A DNA stretch of 20,510 bases from JAURVT01 sp049059935 (GCF_049059935.1 NZ_JBMGQR010000073.1:1-20510), one strand, 5' to 3'. Positions 7,251-15,121 are shown, counted from the first letter of the stretch. The notes: generated from the letters alone by a model not told the origin. A program made the numbers and translations.

Positions 7251-9269
7251 GTGCCCGGACCATTCCTCCCGCTCCTCGACCAGCACGGCTCGCGCAGCCG
7301 CATGACCTGCACCTACCGGTGCGGCAACGCGTGCGACAAGCCCGAGCACAACACGTCCGGCAACGAGCACTTCTCCGACGTGCTGGCCCGCTCGATGGCC
7401 CGGCGGACGCTGCTGCGGGCGTCCGCCGTGACCGGTGCCGGCGCGCTCGTGGCCGGCACGCCGCTCGCCGCGGCGGCGACCGGTCGCGGAGGTCGCGACG
7501 ACCTCAGCCGCCTGGCCTTCACGCCGGTGCCGCCCAACGTCGTCGACGACGTCGTGGTGCCCGAGGGCTTCCGCGCCGACGTCGTCGTGAGGTGGGGAGA
7601 CCCGATCCTGCCCGGTGCGCCCGCCTTCGACGTGGACCGCCAGAGCGCGCGCTCGCAGGCCCGCCAGCTCGGCTACAACTGCGACTACCTGACGGTCCTC
7701 GACGGGGCGACCCGCGACCGCGGCGTCATGGTGCTCAACCACGAGTACACCAACGAGGAGCTGATGTTCCCCACCGGCCGGTACACCTCGCGCGAGGTGG
7801 CCGAGATCGCGATCCAGGCGCACGGCCTGTCGGTGGTCGAGCTCGAGCGGGCCGGACGCGGGGGACGCTGGCGCACCCGCGACCTGCGCCGCGCGCGCCT
7901 CAACCGTCGCGTCACGATGACCACCCCGTTCGAGGTCACCGGGCCCGCCGCCGGGGACGTCCGGATGCGCACGCGCGCCGACAAGCGCGGACGCCAGGTG
8001 CTCGGCACCCTGAACAACTGCTCGGGCGGCCAGACGCCGTGGGGCACCACGCTGCACGGCGAGGAGAACATCGACCAGTACTTCGACCTCTCCGGCGAGC
8101 GTGACCCCCGCTACCAGGCCAGCTACGACCGGTACGGGTTCGACGGCGTCGACACCCGTGGGTGGAGCGAGGTCGACGAGAGGTTCGACCTGAGCAGGGA
8201 GCCGCACGAGCCGTTCCGGTTCGGGTGGGTGGTCGAGCTCGACCCGTCCAACCCGCGCTCGACGCCCCGCAAGCGCACGATGCTCGGCCGCTGCAAGCAC
8301 GAGGGCGCCAACGTCATCGTGACGCCCGACGGTCGCGTGGCCGCCTACACCGGCGACGACGAGCGTGGCGAGTACGTCTACAAGTTCGTCTCGCGCGACC
8401 GCGTGGCCAGGGGCAAGGGGCGCAAGGCCCGTGAGCACAACCTGACGCTGCTCGACCACGGCACCCTGCACGTCGGCGTCTTCGACGGCGACGGAGCCGA
8501 CGACGGCCAGTACGACGGACGAGGACGCTGGGTGCCGCTGACCAGCGACACGCGGTCGTTCGTCGCCGGCATGAGCGTGGCCGACGTCCTGATCGACACC
8601 CGCATCGCCGCCGACCGCGTCGGCGCCACCCGGATGGACCGCCCGGAGGACATCGAGCCCAACCCCGTCAACGGCCGGATCTACTGCGCCCTGACCAACA
8701 ACGCCGACCGCGGCACGAAGTTCCCCACCTCCGAGGCCGCGCCGCTGGCGTCGTCGATGGTGCGCGAGTCGCCGACGGCGCCGCTCACGTCGGCGACGGG
8801 CAACCGCAACGGCTACGTGCTCGAGATCCGCGAGGACGGCGACGACCAGACGTCGACGTCGTTCTCCTGGCTCCTGTTCCTGGTGTGCGGCGACCCCGAC
8901 GCCCCTGAGACGTACTTCGGCGGCTACCCCAAGGACCGCGTCAGCCCGATCTCGTGCCCCGACAACGTCACCTTCGACCGGCGCGGCAACCTGTGGATCA
9001 GCACCGACGGCAACGCCCTCGGTGCCCACGACGGCTTCTTCGCGGTGCCGGTGGCGGGTCCCGAGCGCGGGCACGTCCGTCAGTTCCTCAGCGTCCCGAC
9101 GGGTGCGGAGACCTGCGGGCCGTTCCTCACCGACGACGGGAGGTCGGCGTTCGTCGCCGTCCAGCACCCCGGCGAGGTGGACGGGGCCACGTTCGAGTCG
9201 CCCGGCTCGACCTGGCCGCACACCGACCCGTTCCCGCGACCGAGCGTGGTCTGCGTCAGCCGCCGCTGA
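7251..9269 (+). CDS. phoX: PhoX family (DUF839) alkaline phosphatase, Tat-exported
   Basis: This 672-residue protein is a PhoX-type phosphatase, a beta-propeller metalloenzyme using Ca2+ and Fe3+ that releases phosphate from organic esters outside the membrane. A twin-arginine motif, R51-R52-TLL, followed by a hydrophobic alanine-rich stretch to about residue 76, marks Tat export, as expected for a protein folded around its metals. The strongest hallmark is NNCSGGQTPWGT followed by GEEN, which holds C257, the likely iron ligand. The long N-terminal leader before the Tat motif contains C20-x3-C24-x3-C28 and the conserved CGNAC and NTSGN stretches; these support the GTG start at 7251 with its GGAGGG site. 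A Pho-box-like repeat lies upstream. rnpB begins only about 20 bp after the stop. Confidence 0.93.
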   Translation: MPGPFLPLLDQHGSRSRMTCTYRCGNACDKPEHNTSGNEHFSDVLARSMARRTLLRASAVTGAGALVAGTPLAAAATGRGGRDDLSRLAFTPVPPNVVDDVVVPEGFRADVVVRWGDPILPGAPAFDVDRQSARSQARQLGYNCDYLTVLDGATRDRGVMVLNHEYTNEELMFPTGRYTSREVAEIAIQAHGLSVVELERAGRGGRWRTRDLRRARLNRRVTMTTPFEVTGPAAGDVRMRTRADKRGRQVLGTLNNCSGGQTPWGTTLHGEENIDQYFDLSGERDPRYQASYDRYGFDGVDTRGWSEVDERFDLSREPHEPFRFGWVVELDPSNPRSTPRKRTMLGRCKHEGANVIVTPDGRVAAYTGDDERGEYVYKFVSRDRVARGKGRKAREHNLTLLDHGTLHVGVFDGDGADDGQYDGRGRWVPLTSDTRSFVAGMSVADVLIDTRIAADRVGATRMDRPEDIEPNPVNGRIYCALTNNADRGTKFPTSEAAPLASSMVRESPTAPLTSATGNRNGYVLEIREDGDDQTSTSFSWLLFLVCGDPDAPETYFGGYPKDRVSPISCPDNVTFDRRGNLWISTDGNALGAHDGFFAVPVAGPERGHVRQFLSVPTGAETCGPFLTDDGRSAFVAVQHPGEVDGATFESPGSTWPHTDPFPRPSVVCVSRR

Positions 9270-9276
9270 CATGCCC

Positions 9277-9282
9277 TAGGCT
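9277..9282 (+). promoter_or_regulatory. -10 box of rnpB
   Basis: TAGGCT matches TANNNT. It lies 7 nt upstream of G9290, the first base of the long P1 helix of RNase P RNA, so transcription should start at about 9289-9290. It sits just after the phoX stop codon. Confidence 0.65.
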
Positions 9283-9289
9283 GAGCGAC

Positions 9290-9702
9290 GCGGACGAGTC
9301 GGTCGGACGGTCGCGTGAGGTGGTTCGCCGCCTCCCGAGGAAGGTCCGGACTCCGAAGAGCAGGGTGGTGGGCAACGCCCACCCACGGTGACGTGCGGGA
9401 CAGTGCCACAGAGAGCAGACCGCCAACGGCCCGGTCGCCCACGGGCGGCTGGGTACGGGCAAGGCTGAAACGGTGGTGTAAGAGACCACCAGCACCCCGG
9501 GTGACCGGGGTGGCTAGGTAAACCCCACCCGGAGCAAGACCAAGAGGCCCCCGTCACGGCGGGGGCTGCGCCGGTGCCCGAGGGCTGCTCGCCCGAGCCG
9601 GCGGGTAGGTCGCCAGAGCCCATCGGCAACGGTGGGCCTAGACAGATGGCCGTCCGGGGCTCGCGCCCCGACAGAATCCGGCCTACAGACCGGCTCGTCC
9701 GC
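9290..9702 (+). ncRNA. rnpB: RNase P RNA, bacterial type A
   Basis: This is the catalytic RNA that matures the 5' ends of tRNAs. The ends pair as a 15-bp P1 helix, GCGGACGAGTCGGTC (9290-9304) with GACCGGCTCGTCCGC (9688-9702), with one G-U. Core elements in order are GAGGAAGGTCCGGACTCC (CR-I), CACAGAGAGCAGACCGCC, GGTAAACCCCACCCGGAGCA (CR-IV) with the following AGACCAA, and ACAGAATCCGGCCTACAGAC (CR-V). CR-I and CR-V form helix P4 around the bulged T9345. Compared with E. coli and M. tuberculosis (remembered), an A-U pair of P4 is here G9343-C9683, with both sides changed. The last ~20 nt overlap the 3' end of the GT2 gene on the minus strand. The exact 3' end of the mature RNA is uncertain by a few bases. 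Confidence 0.96.
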
Positions 9703-10453
9703 CCCCTTCCGCCCGGTGGAGCACCGGGTGGGCCTGCCGGCCGGCCAGCACCGGTGCTCCGCGCAGGCGCCACCGGGTCACCTCGACCACGGCCTCCACC
9801 GCGATGGCGGTGGACATCTTCGAGCTGCCCCGCGCGCGCTCGGTGAACGTGATCGGCACCTCGGCCACGGCGCAGCCGGCGAGGACGGCGCGCCAGGTGG
9901 TCTCGATCTGGAAGGCGTACCCGTGGGAGCGGGTGTCGCACGCGTCGATCAGGTCGAGGACGGGTGCGCGGAACGCCCGGAACCCGGCGGTGGTGTCGTG
10001 GACGGGCAGGCGCAGCACCGTGCGGACGTAGAGGTTGCCGGCGGCCGACAGGAGCCGGCGTCGCAGCGGCCACCCGACGGTCCGTCCGCCTGGGACGTAG
10101 CGCGACCCGATCGCGACGTCGGCGTGCTCGAGCGCGGCGACGAGCCGCGGCACCGCGTCGACCGGGTGGGACAGGTCGGCGTCCATCTGCACGACGACGT
10201 CGTAGCCGCGGTCACGGGCCCACGCGAAACCCGCGCGGTAGGCCGACCCGAGCCCGTCCTTGCCGGGCCGCTCGAGGAGGTGGACTCCCCGGTGGCGTGC
10301 CACGTGGGTCCGGACGAGGTCGGCGGTGCCGTCGGGGCTGGCGTCGTCGACGACGAGGAGGTCAGGAGGGTCCGGCAGGTCGAGCAGGCCGGCGACCAGG
10401 ACGCCGACGTTCTGGGCTTCGTTGTACGTCGGGACGACGACGAGGGTGGTCAT
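9683..10453 (-). CDS. polyprenol-phosphate mannose synthase-like GT2
   Basis: This 256-residue cytoplasmic GT-A glycosyltransferase resembles the Ppm1/DPM1 group, which moves mannose from GDP-mannose to polyprenyl phosphate. Visible motifs are VVVPTYNEAQN (5-15), VVDDASPDGT (34-43) and the metal-binding QMDADLSHP (89-97). It has no C-terminal membrane domain, like the single-domain DPM1/Ppm synthases. The ATG at 10453 overlaps the TGA of the GT-C gene (ATGA) and has AGGAG 5 nt upstream, so the two are coupled; the GT-C enzyme would use the lipid-linked sugar made here. The last ~27 residues look non-conserved. The TAG stop (9685-9683) lies within the P4 3' strand of rnpB on the other strand. 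The sugar could be glucose or another hexose rather than mannose. Confidence 0.9.
   Translation of the reverse strand: MTTLVVVPTYNEAQNVGVLVAGLLDLPDPPDLLVVDDASPDGTADLVRTHVARHRGVHLLERPGKDGLGSAYRAGFAWARDRGYDVVVQMDADLSHPVDAVPRLVAALEHADVAIGSRYVPGGRTVGWPLRRRLLSAAGNLYVRTVLRLPVHDTTAGFRAFRAPVLDLIDACDTRSHGYAFQIETTWRAVLAGCAVAEVPITFTERARGSSKMSTAIAVEAVVEVTRWRLRGAPVLAGRQAHPVLHRAEGGGRAGL
9712..9728. terminator. possible terminator hairpin after rnpB
   Basis: CCCGGTG - GAG - CACCGGG is a perfect 7-bp stem with a 3-nt loop, starting 10 bp after the P1 helix. There is no T-run, and the hairpin lies inside the C-terminal codons of the convergent GT2 gene. It may end rnpB transcripts, but this is weakly supported. 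Confidence 0.35.
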
Positions 10454-12078
10454 GACGGCTCCTGGGGTGAGGGGACGGCGAGGGGGGCCGGTGCCGGGCA
10501 GGTGGTCGGTGCGACCGGCAGCGGCCGGTCGACGCCGCGACGGAGGTAGGTGGCGTAGCCGCAGACGTCGGCGACGGGGCGGTAGTGCGTGGTGAGCGCC
10601 GTCCGGGCGGTGGTCCCGGTGATGCCCCAGGAGCCGAGACGGTCGTGCCAGACCAGCACCCAGGTGGGCGGCCCCGTGCCGTCGAGGACGCTGGTGAGGC
10701 CGGTCAGGTGCGGGTCGCGGACGCGGACCGGGAGGCTCCAGATCTGGGGGTAGGGGCTGCCCAGGCCCGACCGGTAGAGCAGACCGGGCTGCCCGAACGC
10801 GACGACGGCGGAGTCGCCGGGCCTCGCCGCGGCCCGGAGCCAACCGGCCGTCACGGTCGGGGCGCTGTGCGCCGGTGGGGAGGCGATGCCGATCACGGTG
10901 GCGACGACCGAGGCACCCACGACCCACCCCGCGCACGCACGGCCCGTGCGACCCCACAGGTCGCGACCCACCGTCGTCGTCGCGGCCGCGAGGGCGGCCG
11001 CGGGGACCAGCTGCACCAGGTAGTGGAGCCAGTAGCTGCCGCCGGCGAGGACCGAGAACAGGTCCCAGCCGAGGACGGCCGCGGCCGCGACGGCCGGAGC
11101 GGTCCTGCCGCGCCGACGCACGCCCGCGAGCAGCAGCGTCGCCACGAGCGCGGCCAGCCCGCTGCCCGCGGCGGCGACGAGGATGCGGCCGAGACGGATG
11201 CCGGTGGCGGGGCTGGCCGAGGTGGAGATGACCGAGGCGGCCTGCGCGCGGAAGACGACCAACGCGTTCCACAGCGCCTGAGGGCTCGTCCCGCGGCTCT
11301 CGGCCCACCCGAGCACGACGAGGAGGACGAGCGTCGCGGCCAGGGCGGCGGTGCCGGCGGCCAGGGCGGCGGTGCCGGCGACCAGGGCGGCGGCCCTCGG
11401 CGCGAGTCGCCCGGTCGCGACGAGTACGACCAGCAGCACCAGCGCGAACACGAACCCGTCGAGCAGGTTCTGCTTGACGAGCACGGCGGCCATGGCGAGC
11501 GCGCCGGCGCCCGCGGCGGACACCAGCTGCGAGGACCACCGCCTGCGGGAGGTCGCGGCGAGGGTGAGGGCGAACGACCCGAGGACGAAGCCGATGCCGA
11601 GGAGCTCGCCGTTGACCTCCTGGCCGTCGAGCATCGGCGAGGTCACCAGGGCAGCGGCGACCAGGGCCGCCCACCGGGCGCCGGGACGGCCCCGCACCTG
11701 GTGGCCCACCACGCCGGCGAGCACGACGACGGCCGCCGCGGCCAGGCAGCCGAGCAGCCGGAGGGCGACCGGGCCACCGAGGTGGGCGGCGGCGCCGAAC
11801 AGCCCGATCAGCAGCGGCGGACGATCGACCCAGTAGTCGCCGTACAGCGAGGTGCCGCCGGCGCGCCACTGCGAGCCGACCAGGAGGAAGCCGCCCTCGT
11901 CGGCACCGACCGGCCGGCCGAGGAACGGGACCCGCGCGCAGACGGCGACGAGCGCGAGGAGCGCGACCGTGGTGTGCGTGGGCAGCCGGGCGAGGGTGCC
12001 CAGGACCCGCCGGTCGTGGGCCCGTGACGTCGACGTGGCGCCGGCGTCGAGTGGGGGAGCCGCCGTCCTGGTCGCCAT
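10450..12078 (-). CDS. GT-C family (GT39/ArnT-like) membrane glycosyltransferase
   Basis: This 542-residue integral membrane protein has about 10-12 hydrophobic segments. The GT-C signature is in the first extracytoplasmic loop: A-D60-E61-GGF, followed by YWVDRPPLL (82-90), as in ArnT/PMT-type transferases. It should transfer a sugar from a polyprenyl-phosphate donor to an acceptor on the outer face; the acceptor is unknown. The N-terminal ~30 residues are basic and Ala/Thr-rich. ATG 12078 is chosen because a CAGCCT -10-like box lies 6 nt upstream, preceded by the direct-repeat operator shared with three other units. It is followed by the GT2 donor synthase with a 4-bp overlap and is divergent from the histidine kinase. 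A 21-bp tandem repeat lies in one membrane segment. Confidence 0.87.
   Translation of the reverse strand: MATRTAAPPLDAGATSTSRAHDRRVLGTLARLPTHTTVALLALVAVCARVPFLGRPVGADEGGFLLVGSQWRAGGTSLYGDYWVDRPPLLIGLFGAAAHLGGPVALRLLGCLAAAAVVVLAGVVGHQVRGRPGARWAALVAAALVTSPMLDGQEVNGELLGIGFVLGSFALTLAATSRRRWSSQLVSAAGAGALAMAAVLVKQNLLDGFVFALVLLVVLVATGRLAPRAAALVAGTAALAAGTAALAATLVLLVVLGWAESRGTSPQALWNALVVFRAQAASVISTSASPATGIRLGRILVAAAGSGLAALVATLLLAGVRRRGRTAPAVAAAAVLGWDLFSVLAGGSYWLHYLVQLVPAAALAAATTTVGRDLWGRTGRACAGWVVGASVVATVIGIASPPAHSAPTVTAGWLRAAARPGDSAVVAFGQPGLLYRSGLGSPYPQIWSLPVRVRDPHLTGLTSVLDGTGPPTWVLVWHDRLGSWGITGTTARTALTTHYRPVADVCGYATYLRRGVDRPLPVAPTTCPAPAPLAVPSPQEPS
11340..11393. repeat. 21-bp tandem repeat inside the GT-C gene (about 2.6 copies)
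   Basis: Two nearly identical 21-bp units (11340-11360 and 11361-11381) and a 12-bp partial third unit each begin CCAGGGCGGCGG. On the coding strand they encode a heptapeptide repeat of the type AALAAGT within a hydrophobic segment. Whole-codon unit changes keep the frame, so copy number could vary without breaking the gene. Confidence 0.8.
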
Positions 12079-12084
12079 GGGACC

Positions 12085-12117
12085 AGGCTGTGCCTCGGTC
12101 GCTGAGCGGGCGCTGAG
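12085..12117 (-). promoter_or_regulatory. shared-regulon promoter, site A (GT-C/GT2 operon)
   Basis: On the minus strand two perfect CTCAGCG heptamers (12117-12111 and 12106-12100) are separated by 4 bp (11-bp period). Then follow 9 bp, CAGCCT (12090-12085), 6 bp and the ATG at 12078. The geometry is identical to sites B, C and D. Taking the A of ATG as +1, the repeats cover -39 to -22 and the hexamer -12 to -7, so the repeats replace a -35 box. The repeats lie 52-69 bp upstream of the divergent histidine kinase start. Confidence 0.75.
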
Positions 12118-12156
12118 GAAATCCCGTCCCGGGCCCTGACCGGGGCGGTCGGGCGG

Positions 12157-12162
12157 CACACT
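12157..12162 (+). promoter_or_regulatory. possible -10 box of the histidine kinase gene
   Basis: CACACT ends 6 nt before ATG 12169. It keeps the important A at position 2 and T at position 6. No CTCAGCG heptamers occur at the spacing seen in sites A-D. Confidence 0.4.
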
Positions 12163-12168
12163 GACCGC

Positions 12169-13617
12169 ATGGACGCGCGACGGACGAGACGGTCGGCCAG
12201 GGTGGCGGCGCTCCTGCGGGGCGTCCGGGCCCGCTCGGTCCTCGCCGTGGTCGTCGTCATGGCCATCGCCCTGGGCGTGGGCGTCGCCGCGCTGGTCATC
12301 GTGCTGATCCGCACCCTGAACGCGAGCGCGGAGGAGAACGCCGACGCCCGGCTCGACCAGGTGGTCCGGGCTCTGGGACGCAGCGACGTCGCCGCGGTGG
12401 GCGAGCAGCTGCGCAGCGACGTCGTCGAGGGGACCGTCGTGCAGGTGGTCGACGACACCGGCGTCGTCGTGGCCGGATCGAGCGGCCGGGCGGTCCGCCG
12501 ACCCCTGACCTCGCTCGATCCCGCCGTCGGGCAGGTGCTGCGCACCGAGGTCGACCGCGCGGTGCTGCTGGATCCTGACGCGCCCTACCTGTTCGTCGTC
12601 GGGGCGGTGCGCTCGCAGGGGGAGACCTACCGGGTGGTCGTCGCGAGCTCCCTCGCGCCGCAGCGGGAGGCCACCGGGACCGTGCTGCTGCTCCTGGTGG
12701 TCGCCTTCCCCGTCCTGCTCGTGATGGTGGCCGCCGCGACCTGGGTCGTGGTCGGACGCGCGCTGAGCCCGGTGGAGCGCATCCGGTCGGGCGTGGCCGC
12801 GATCGAGGCGGCCAACGTGCGCGAGCGCGTCCCCGTCCCGGAGACCGGGGACGAGGTGGCGCGACTCGCGGTGACGATGAACGAGATGCTCGACCGCCTC
12901 GAACGGTCGCAGCACTCCCAGCGACAGTTCCTGTCCGACGCGAGCCACGAGCTGCGCAGCCCCCTGGCGACGCTCGGCGCCACGCTCGAGGTCGTCGGAC
13001 CCGAGCCCGACCCGGTGGACTGGCAGGAGCTGCGTCCGGTGCTCGTCCAGGAGACCGCGCGGATGGGCGTGCTGGTCGACAACCTCCTGCTGCTGGCCAA
13101 GGCCGACGACGACGGCGTCGGGCTCCAACGGGTCGACGTCGACCTGGACGACCTCGTCGCCGACGAGCGGGTCCGGCTGGGGGTGCAGCGCGCGGTCGAG
13201 GTGCGGACGCACGTCCGGCCCGCACGGGTGGTCGGGGACCGGAACCGGCTCGAGCAGGTCCTGCGCAACCTGGTCGACAACGCCGTGCGGCACGCCGCCG
13301 GCACCGTGGCGATCACCTGCGACGAGGTGGACGGCTACGGCAGGCTGGTCGTCGAGGACGACGGACCGGGCATCCCCGACGGCGAGCGCGCGCACGTGCT
13401 GGAACGGTTCGTCAGGCTCGACGCCGGTCGGGACCGTGACCGCGGCGGCAGCGGCCTGGGGCTCGCCATCGTCGACGAGATCGTGCGTGCCCACGGCGGT
13501 GACGTGCAGATCGACGCCTCGCCGCTCGGAGGAGCCAGGGTCACCGCACGGGTACCGGCCGCCGCGTTCGGCGACGACGCGCCGGACGCTCAGCCGCCGT
13601 CGGCGGCGAGCCGGTAG
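12169..13617 (+). CDS. sensor histidine kinase (HAMP-HisKA-HATPase)
   Basis: This 482-residue sensor kinase has TM1 at about 22-48, an extracytoplasmic region of about 120 residues, TM2 at about 170-196, a HAMP domain (about 197-250) and HisKA with FLSDASHELRSPL, where H260 is the phosphorylated residue. The ATPase domain has an N-box (N367, N371), G1 DDGPGIP (397-403) and G2 GGSGLGL (426-432). All catalytic motifs look intact. The extracellular part shows no recognised sensor domain, so the signal is unknown. It converges on the OmpR-type regulator gene, overlapping it by 28 bp, and is divergent from the GT-C gene. That close placement makes the two likely partners, though they are not in one operon. 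ATG 12169 is preferred because of the -10-like box 6 nt upstream. Confidence 0.94.
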   Translation: MDARRTRRSARVAALLRGVRARSVLAVVVVMAIALGVGVAALVIVLIRTLNASAEENADARLDQVVRALGRSDVAAVGEQLRSDVVEGTVVQVVDDTGVVVAGSSGRAVRRPLTSLDPAVGQVLRTEVDRAVLLDPDAPYLFVVGAVRSQGETYRVVVASSLAPQREATGTVLLLLVVAFPVLLVMVAAATWVVVGRALSPVERIRSGVAAIEAANVRERVPVPETGDEVARLAVTMNEMLDRLERSQHSQRQFLSDASHELRSPLATLGATLEVVGPEPDPVDWQELRPVLVQETARMGVLVDNLLLLAKADDDGVGLQRVDVDLDDLVADERVRLGVQRAVEVRTHVRPARVVGDRNRLEQVLRNLVDNAVRHAAGTVAITCDEVDGYGRLVVEDDGPGIPDGERAHVLERFVRLDAGRDRDRGGSGLGLAIVDEIVRAHGGDVQIDASPLGGARVTARVPAAAFGDDAPDAQPPSAASR

Positions 13618-14267
13618 CCCATCCCCCTCACGGTCTCGATGCTCGCGCGGCCGAAGGGGACGTCGATCTTGCCGCGCAGGTACCGGACGTAGACCTCCAC
13701 GACGTTGACGTCGCCCTCGAAGGCGGCGTCCCACACCGACTCCAGGATCTCGGTCTTGCTGACGACGTCGCCGCGGTGCTGCAGGAGGTACTCCAGCAGC
13801 CCGTACTCGCGCGGGGTCAGCCGCACCTCCTGGCCGTCCCGCTCCACGCGGCGTCTCGTCGGGTCCAGCGTCAGGTCGCCGGCGGCGAGGACCACGGGTC
13901 GTGCGGGCGCCCCGCGGCGCAGCAGCGCACGCAGGCGGGCGACGAGCACGATGAAGCTGAACGGCTTGGTCAGGTAGTCGTCGGCGCCGAGGTCGAACGC
14001 GTCGGTCTGGTCGTACTCGCCGTCCTTGGCGGTCAGCATCAGCACGGGCGTCCAGACGTCCCGGGCGCGCAGCGTCTCGAGCACCCTGTAGCCGTGCACC
14101 TTGGGCAGCATGATGTCGAGCACGATCACGTCGTAGGCGCGTTCGGTGGCCGCCCAGAGGGCGTCCTCGCCGTCGTGCACGACGTCGACGACGAAGCCCT
14201 CCGAGACGAGTCCCCGGCGGACGGTCTCGGCCAGACGGGTCTCGTCCTCGACCACCAGCACCCTCAT
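13590..14267 (-). CDS. OmpR/PhoB-family response regulator
   Basis: This 225-residue regulator has an N-terminal receiver domain with acidic pocket E7-D8, phosphorylation site D51, T79 and K101. The C-terminal winged-helix DNA-binding domain (about 125-222) contains LTPREYGLLEYLLQHRGDVVSKTEIL and ends with VEVYVRYLRGKID and RGMGYRLA, typical of the OmpR/PhoB subfamily. Such regulators bind tandem direct repeats with about 11-bp period, just like the CTCAGCG repeats in front of four nearby units; this makes it the prime candidate to control them. Its ATG overlaps the TGA of the PIG-L gene (ATGA), with a GGGAGGAGG Shine-Dalgarno, so it is the second gene of that operon. Its stop lies inside the 3' end of the convergent histidine kinase gene. 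Confidence 0.95.
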   Translation of the reverse strand: MRVLVVEDETRLAETVRRGLVSEGFVVDVVHDGEDALWAATERAYDVIVLDIMLPKVHGYRVLETLRARDVWTPVLMLTAKDGEYDQTDAFDLGADDYLTKPFSFIVLVARLRALLRRGAPARPVVLAAGDLTLDPTRRRVERDGQEVRLTPREYGLLEYLLQHRGDVVSKTEILESVWDAAFEGDVNVVEVYVRYLRGKIDVPFGRASIETVRGMGYRLAADGG

Positions 14268-15121
14268 CGGGCCTCCTCCCGCCTCGAAGGACCAGGCCGG
14301 CCCTGGGCGCGGACGGTGGCGAACACGTCGTCGCACCGCCCCGGCCGGCGGTCCCGGTCGACGAACCACTCGACGCCGAGGACGAGCCCGGCCAGCGGGC
14401 GGGGGAGGGCGAGCAGGGTCCGCAGGGTGCGCGGGCCCGAGTCGGACGTCGCCTGGCTGGCGTGCGCCGCCAGCGACGCCCGCTTGGCACCGAGGTGGTG
14501 GCGGACGTCGACGCGGTGCGTGATCTGCGCCCGAGGGGTGAAGGCGGTCTCGAACGTGGTGGGGTCGACCCGGTCCAGCACGCCGGGGACGCGGGCGAGC
14601 AGGCGCACCAGCCGCGCGAGGAGGTCGCGGTCGACGGTGGCCTGCAGGACGCTGGGGGTGCCTGCGAGCTCCGCGGCGATCTCCCCGACGCGGTGCACCT
14701 GGACGTGGTCGGGGTGCCCGTACCCGCCCGCCGGGTCGTAGGTCGTGAGCACGTCGGCGTCCTCCTCGCGCAGCACCGTGGCGAGCGCCCGGGCCGCGAC
14801 GCGCGGGTCCACGGCGCTGAAGGCCGCGGGGTCGCCGGTGGCGCTGTCGTGCCAGCCGGAGTCGGCGAAGCCCAGGCACACGACCCGCGCCACGCCCAGC
14901 GCCCGGGCCGAGGCGTCCAGCTCGGCCAGACGGCGCCCGCCGAGCGCCCGGTCCGCGCCGAGCACGCGCGCGGCCAGCCCCGCCTCCCCGGCCGTGGCGG
15001 TCACGAGCACCACCCGGTGGCCCTCGGCCGCCGCCCGCGCGAGTGTCCCTCCGGTCAGCAGCGCCTCGTCGTCGGGGTGCGCGTGGAACGAGACCAGGGT
15101 GTAGGCGGTGGTCGGGGGCAC
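14264..15121 (-). CDS. PIG-L/LmbE family zinc-dependent deacetylase
   Basis: This 285-residue protein belongs to the family that removes N-acetyl groups from GlcNAc-containing substrates (MshB in mycothiol synthesis, Mca, PIG-L). The zinc motif AHPDDE gives H15 and D18 as ligands with D17 as likely base, and GHPDH (135-139) supplies H139. No signal peptide is evident. Being first in an operon with a response regulator and next to glycosyltransferases, it may act on a glycolipid or envelope precursor; mycothiol biosynthesis is an alternative not supported by neighbours. GTG 15121 gives the usual short N-terminus before the AHPDDE strand and lies 6 nt after a CATGCT -10-like box. The ATG at 15132 is out of frame. 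Confidence 0.9.
   Translation of the reverse strand: MPPTTAYTLVSFHAHPDDEALLTGGTLARAAAEGHRVVLVTATAGEAGLAARVLGADRALGGRRLAELDASARALGVARVVCLGFADSGWHDSATGDPAAFSAVDPRVAARALATVLREEDADVLTTYDPAGGYGHPDHVQVHRVGEIAAELAGTPSVLQATVDRDLLARLVRLLARVPGVLDRVDPTTFETAFTPRAQITHRVDVRHHLGAKRASLAAHASQATSDSGPRTLRTLLALPRPLAGLVLGVEWFVDRDRRPGRCDDVFATVRAQGRPGPSRREEAR

Noticed and set aside
9290..9702. Short open frames within the rnpB region
   Set aside because: The region is fully explained by RNase P RNA with all core elements and the closing P1 helix; no coding evidence exists.
12141..12162. A fifth copy of the CTCAGCG promoter in front of the histidine kinase
   Set aside because: At the required positions the sequence is CGGGGCG and CGGGCCC, which do not match; only the -10-like hexamer and 6-nt spacing agree.
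10450..14490. A minus-strand frame open for over 1,300 codons running through the GT-C gene, across the histidine kinase and into the regulator region
   Set aside because: Only its last 542 codons (from ATG 12078) encode recognisable protein. The rest is antisense to the kinase or out of frame with the regulator and reflects the scarcity of stop codons in very GC-rich DNA.
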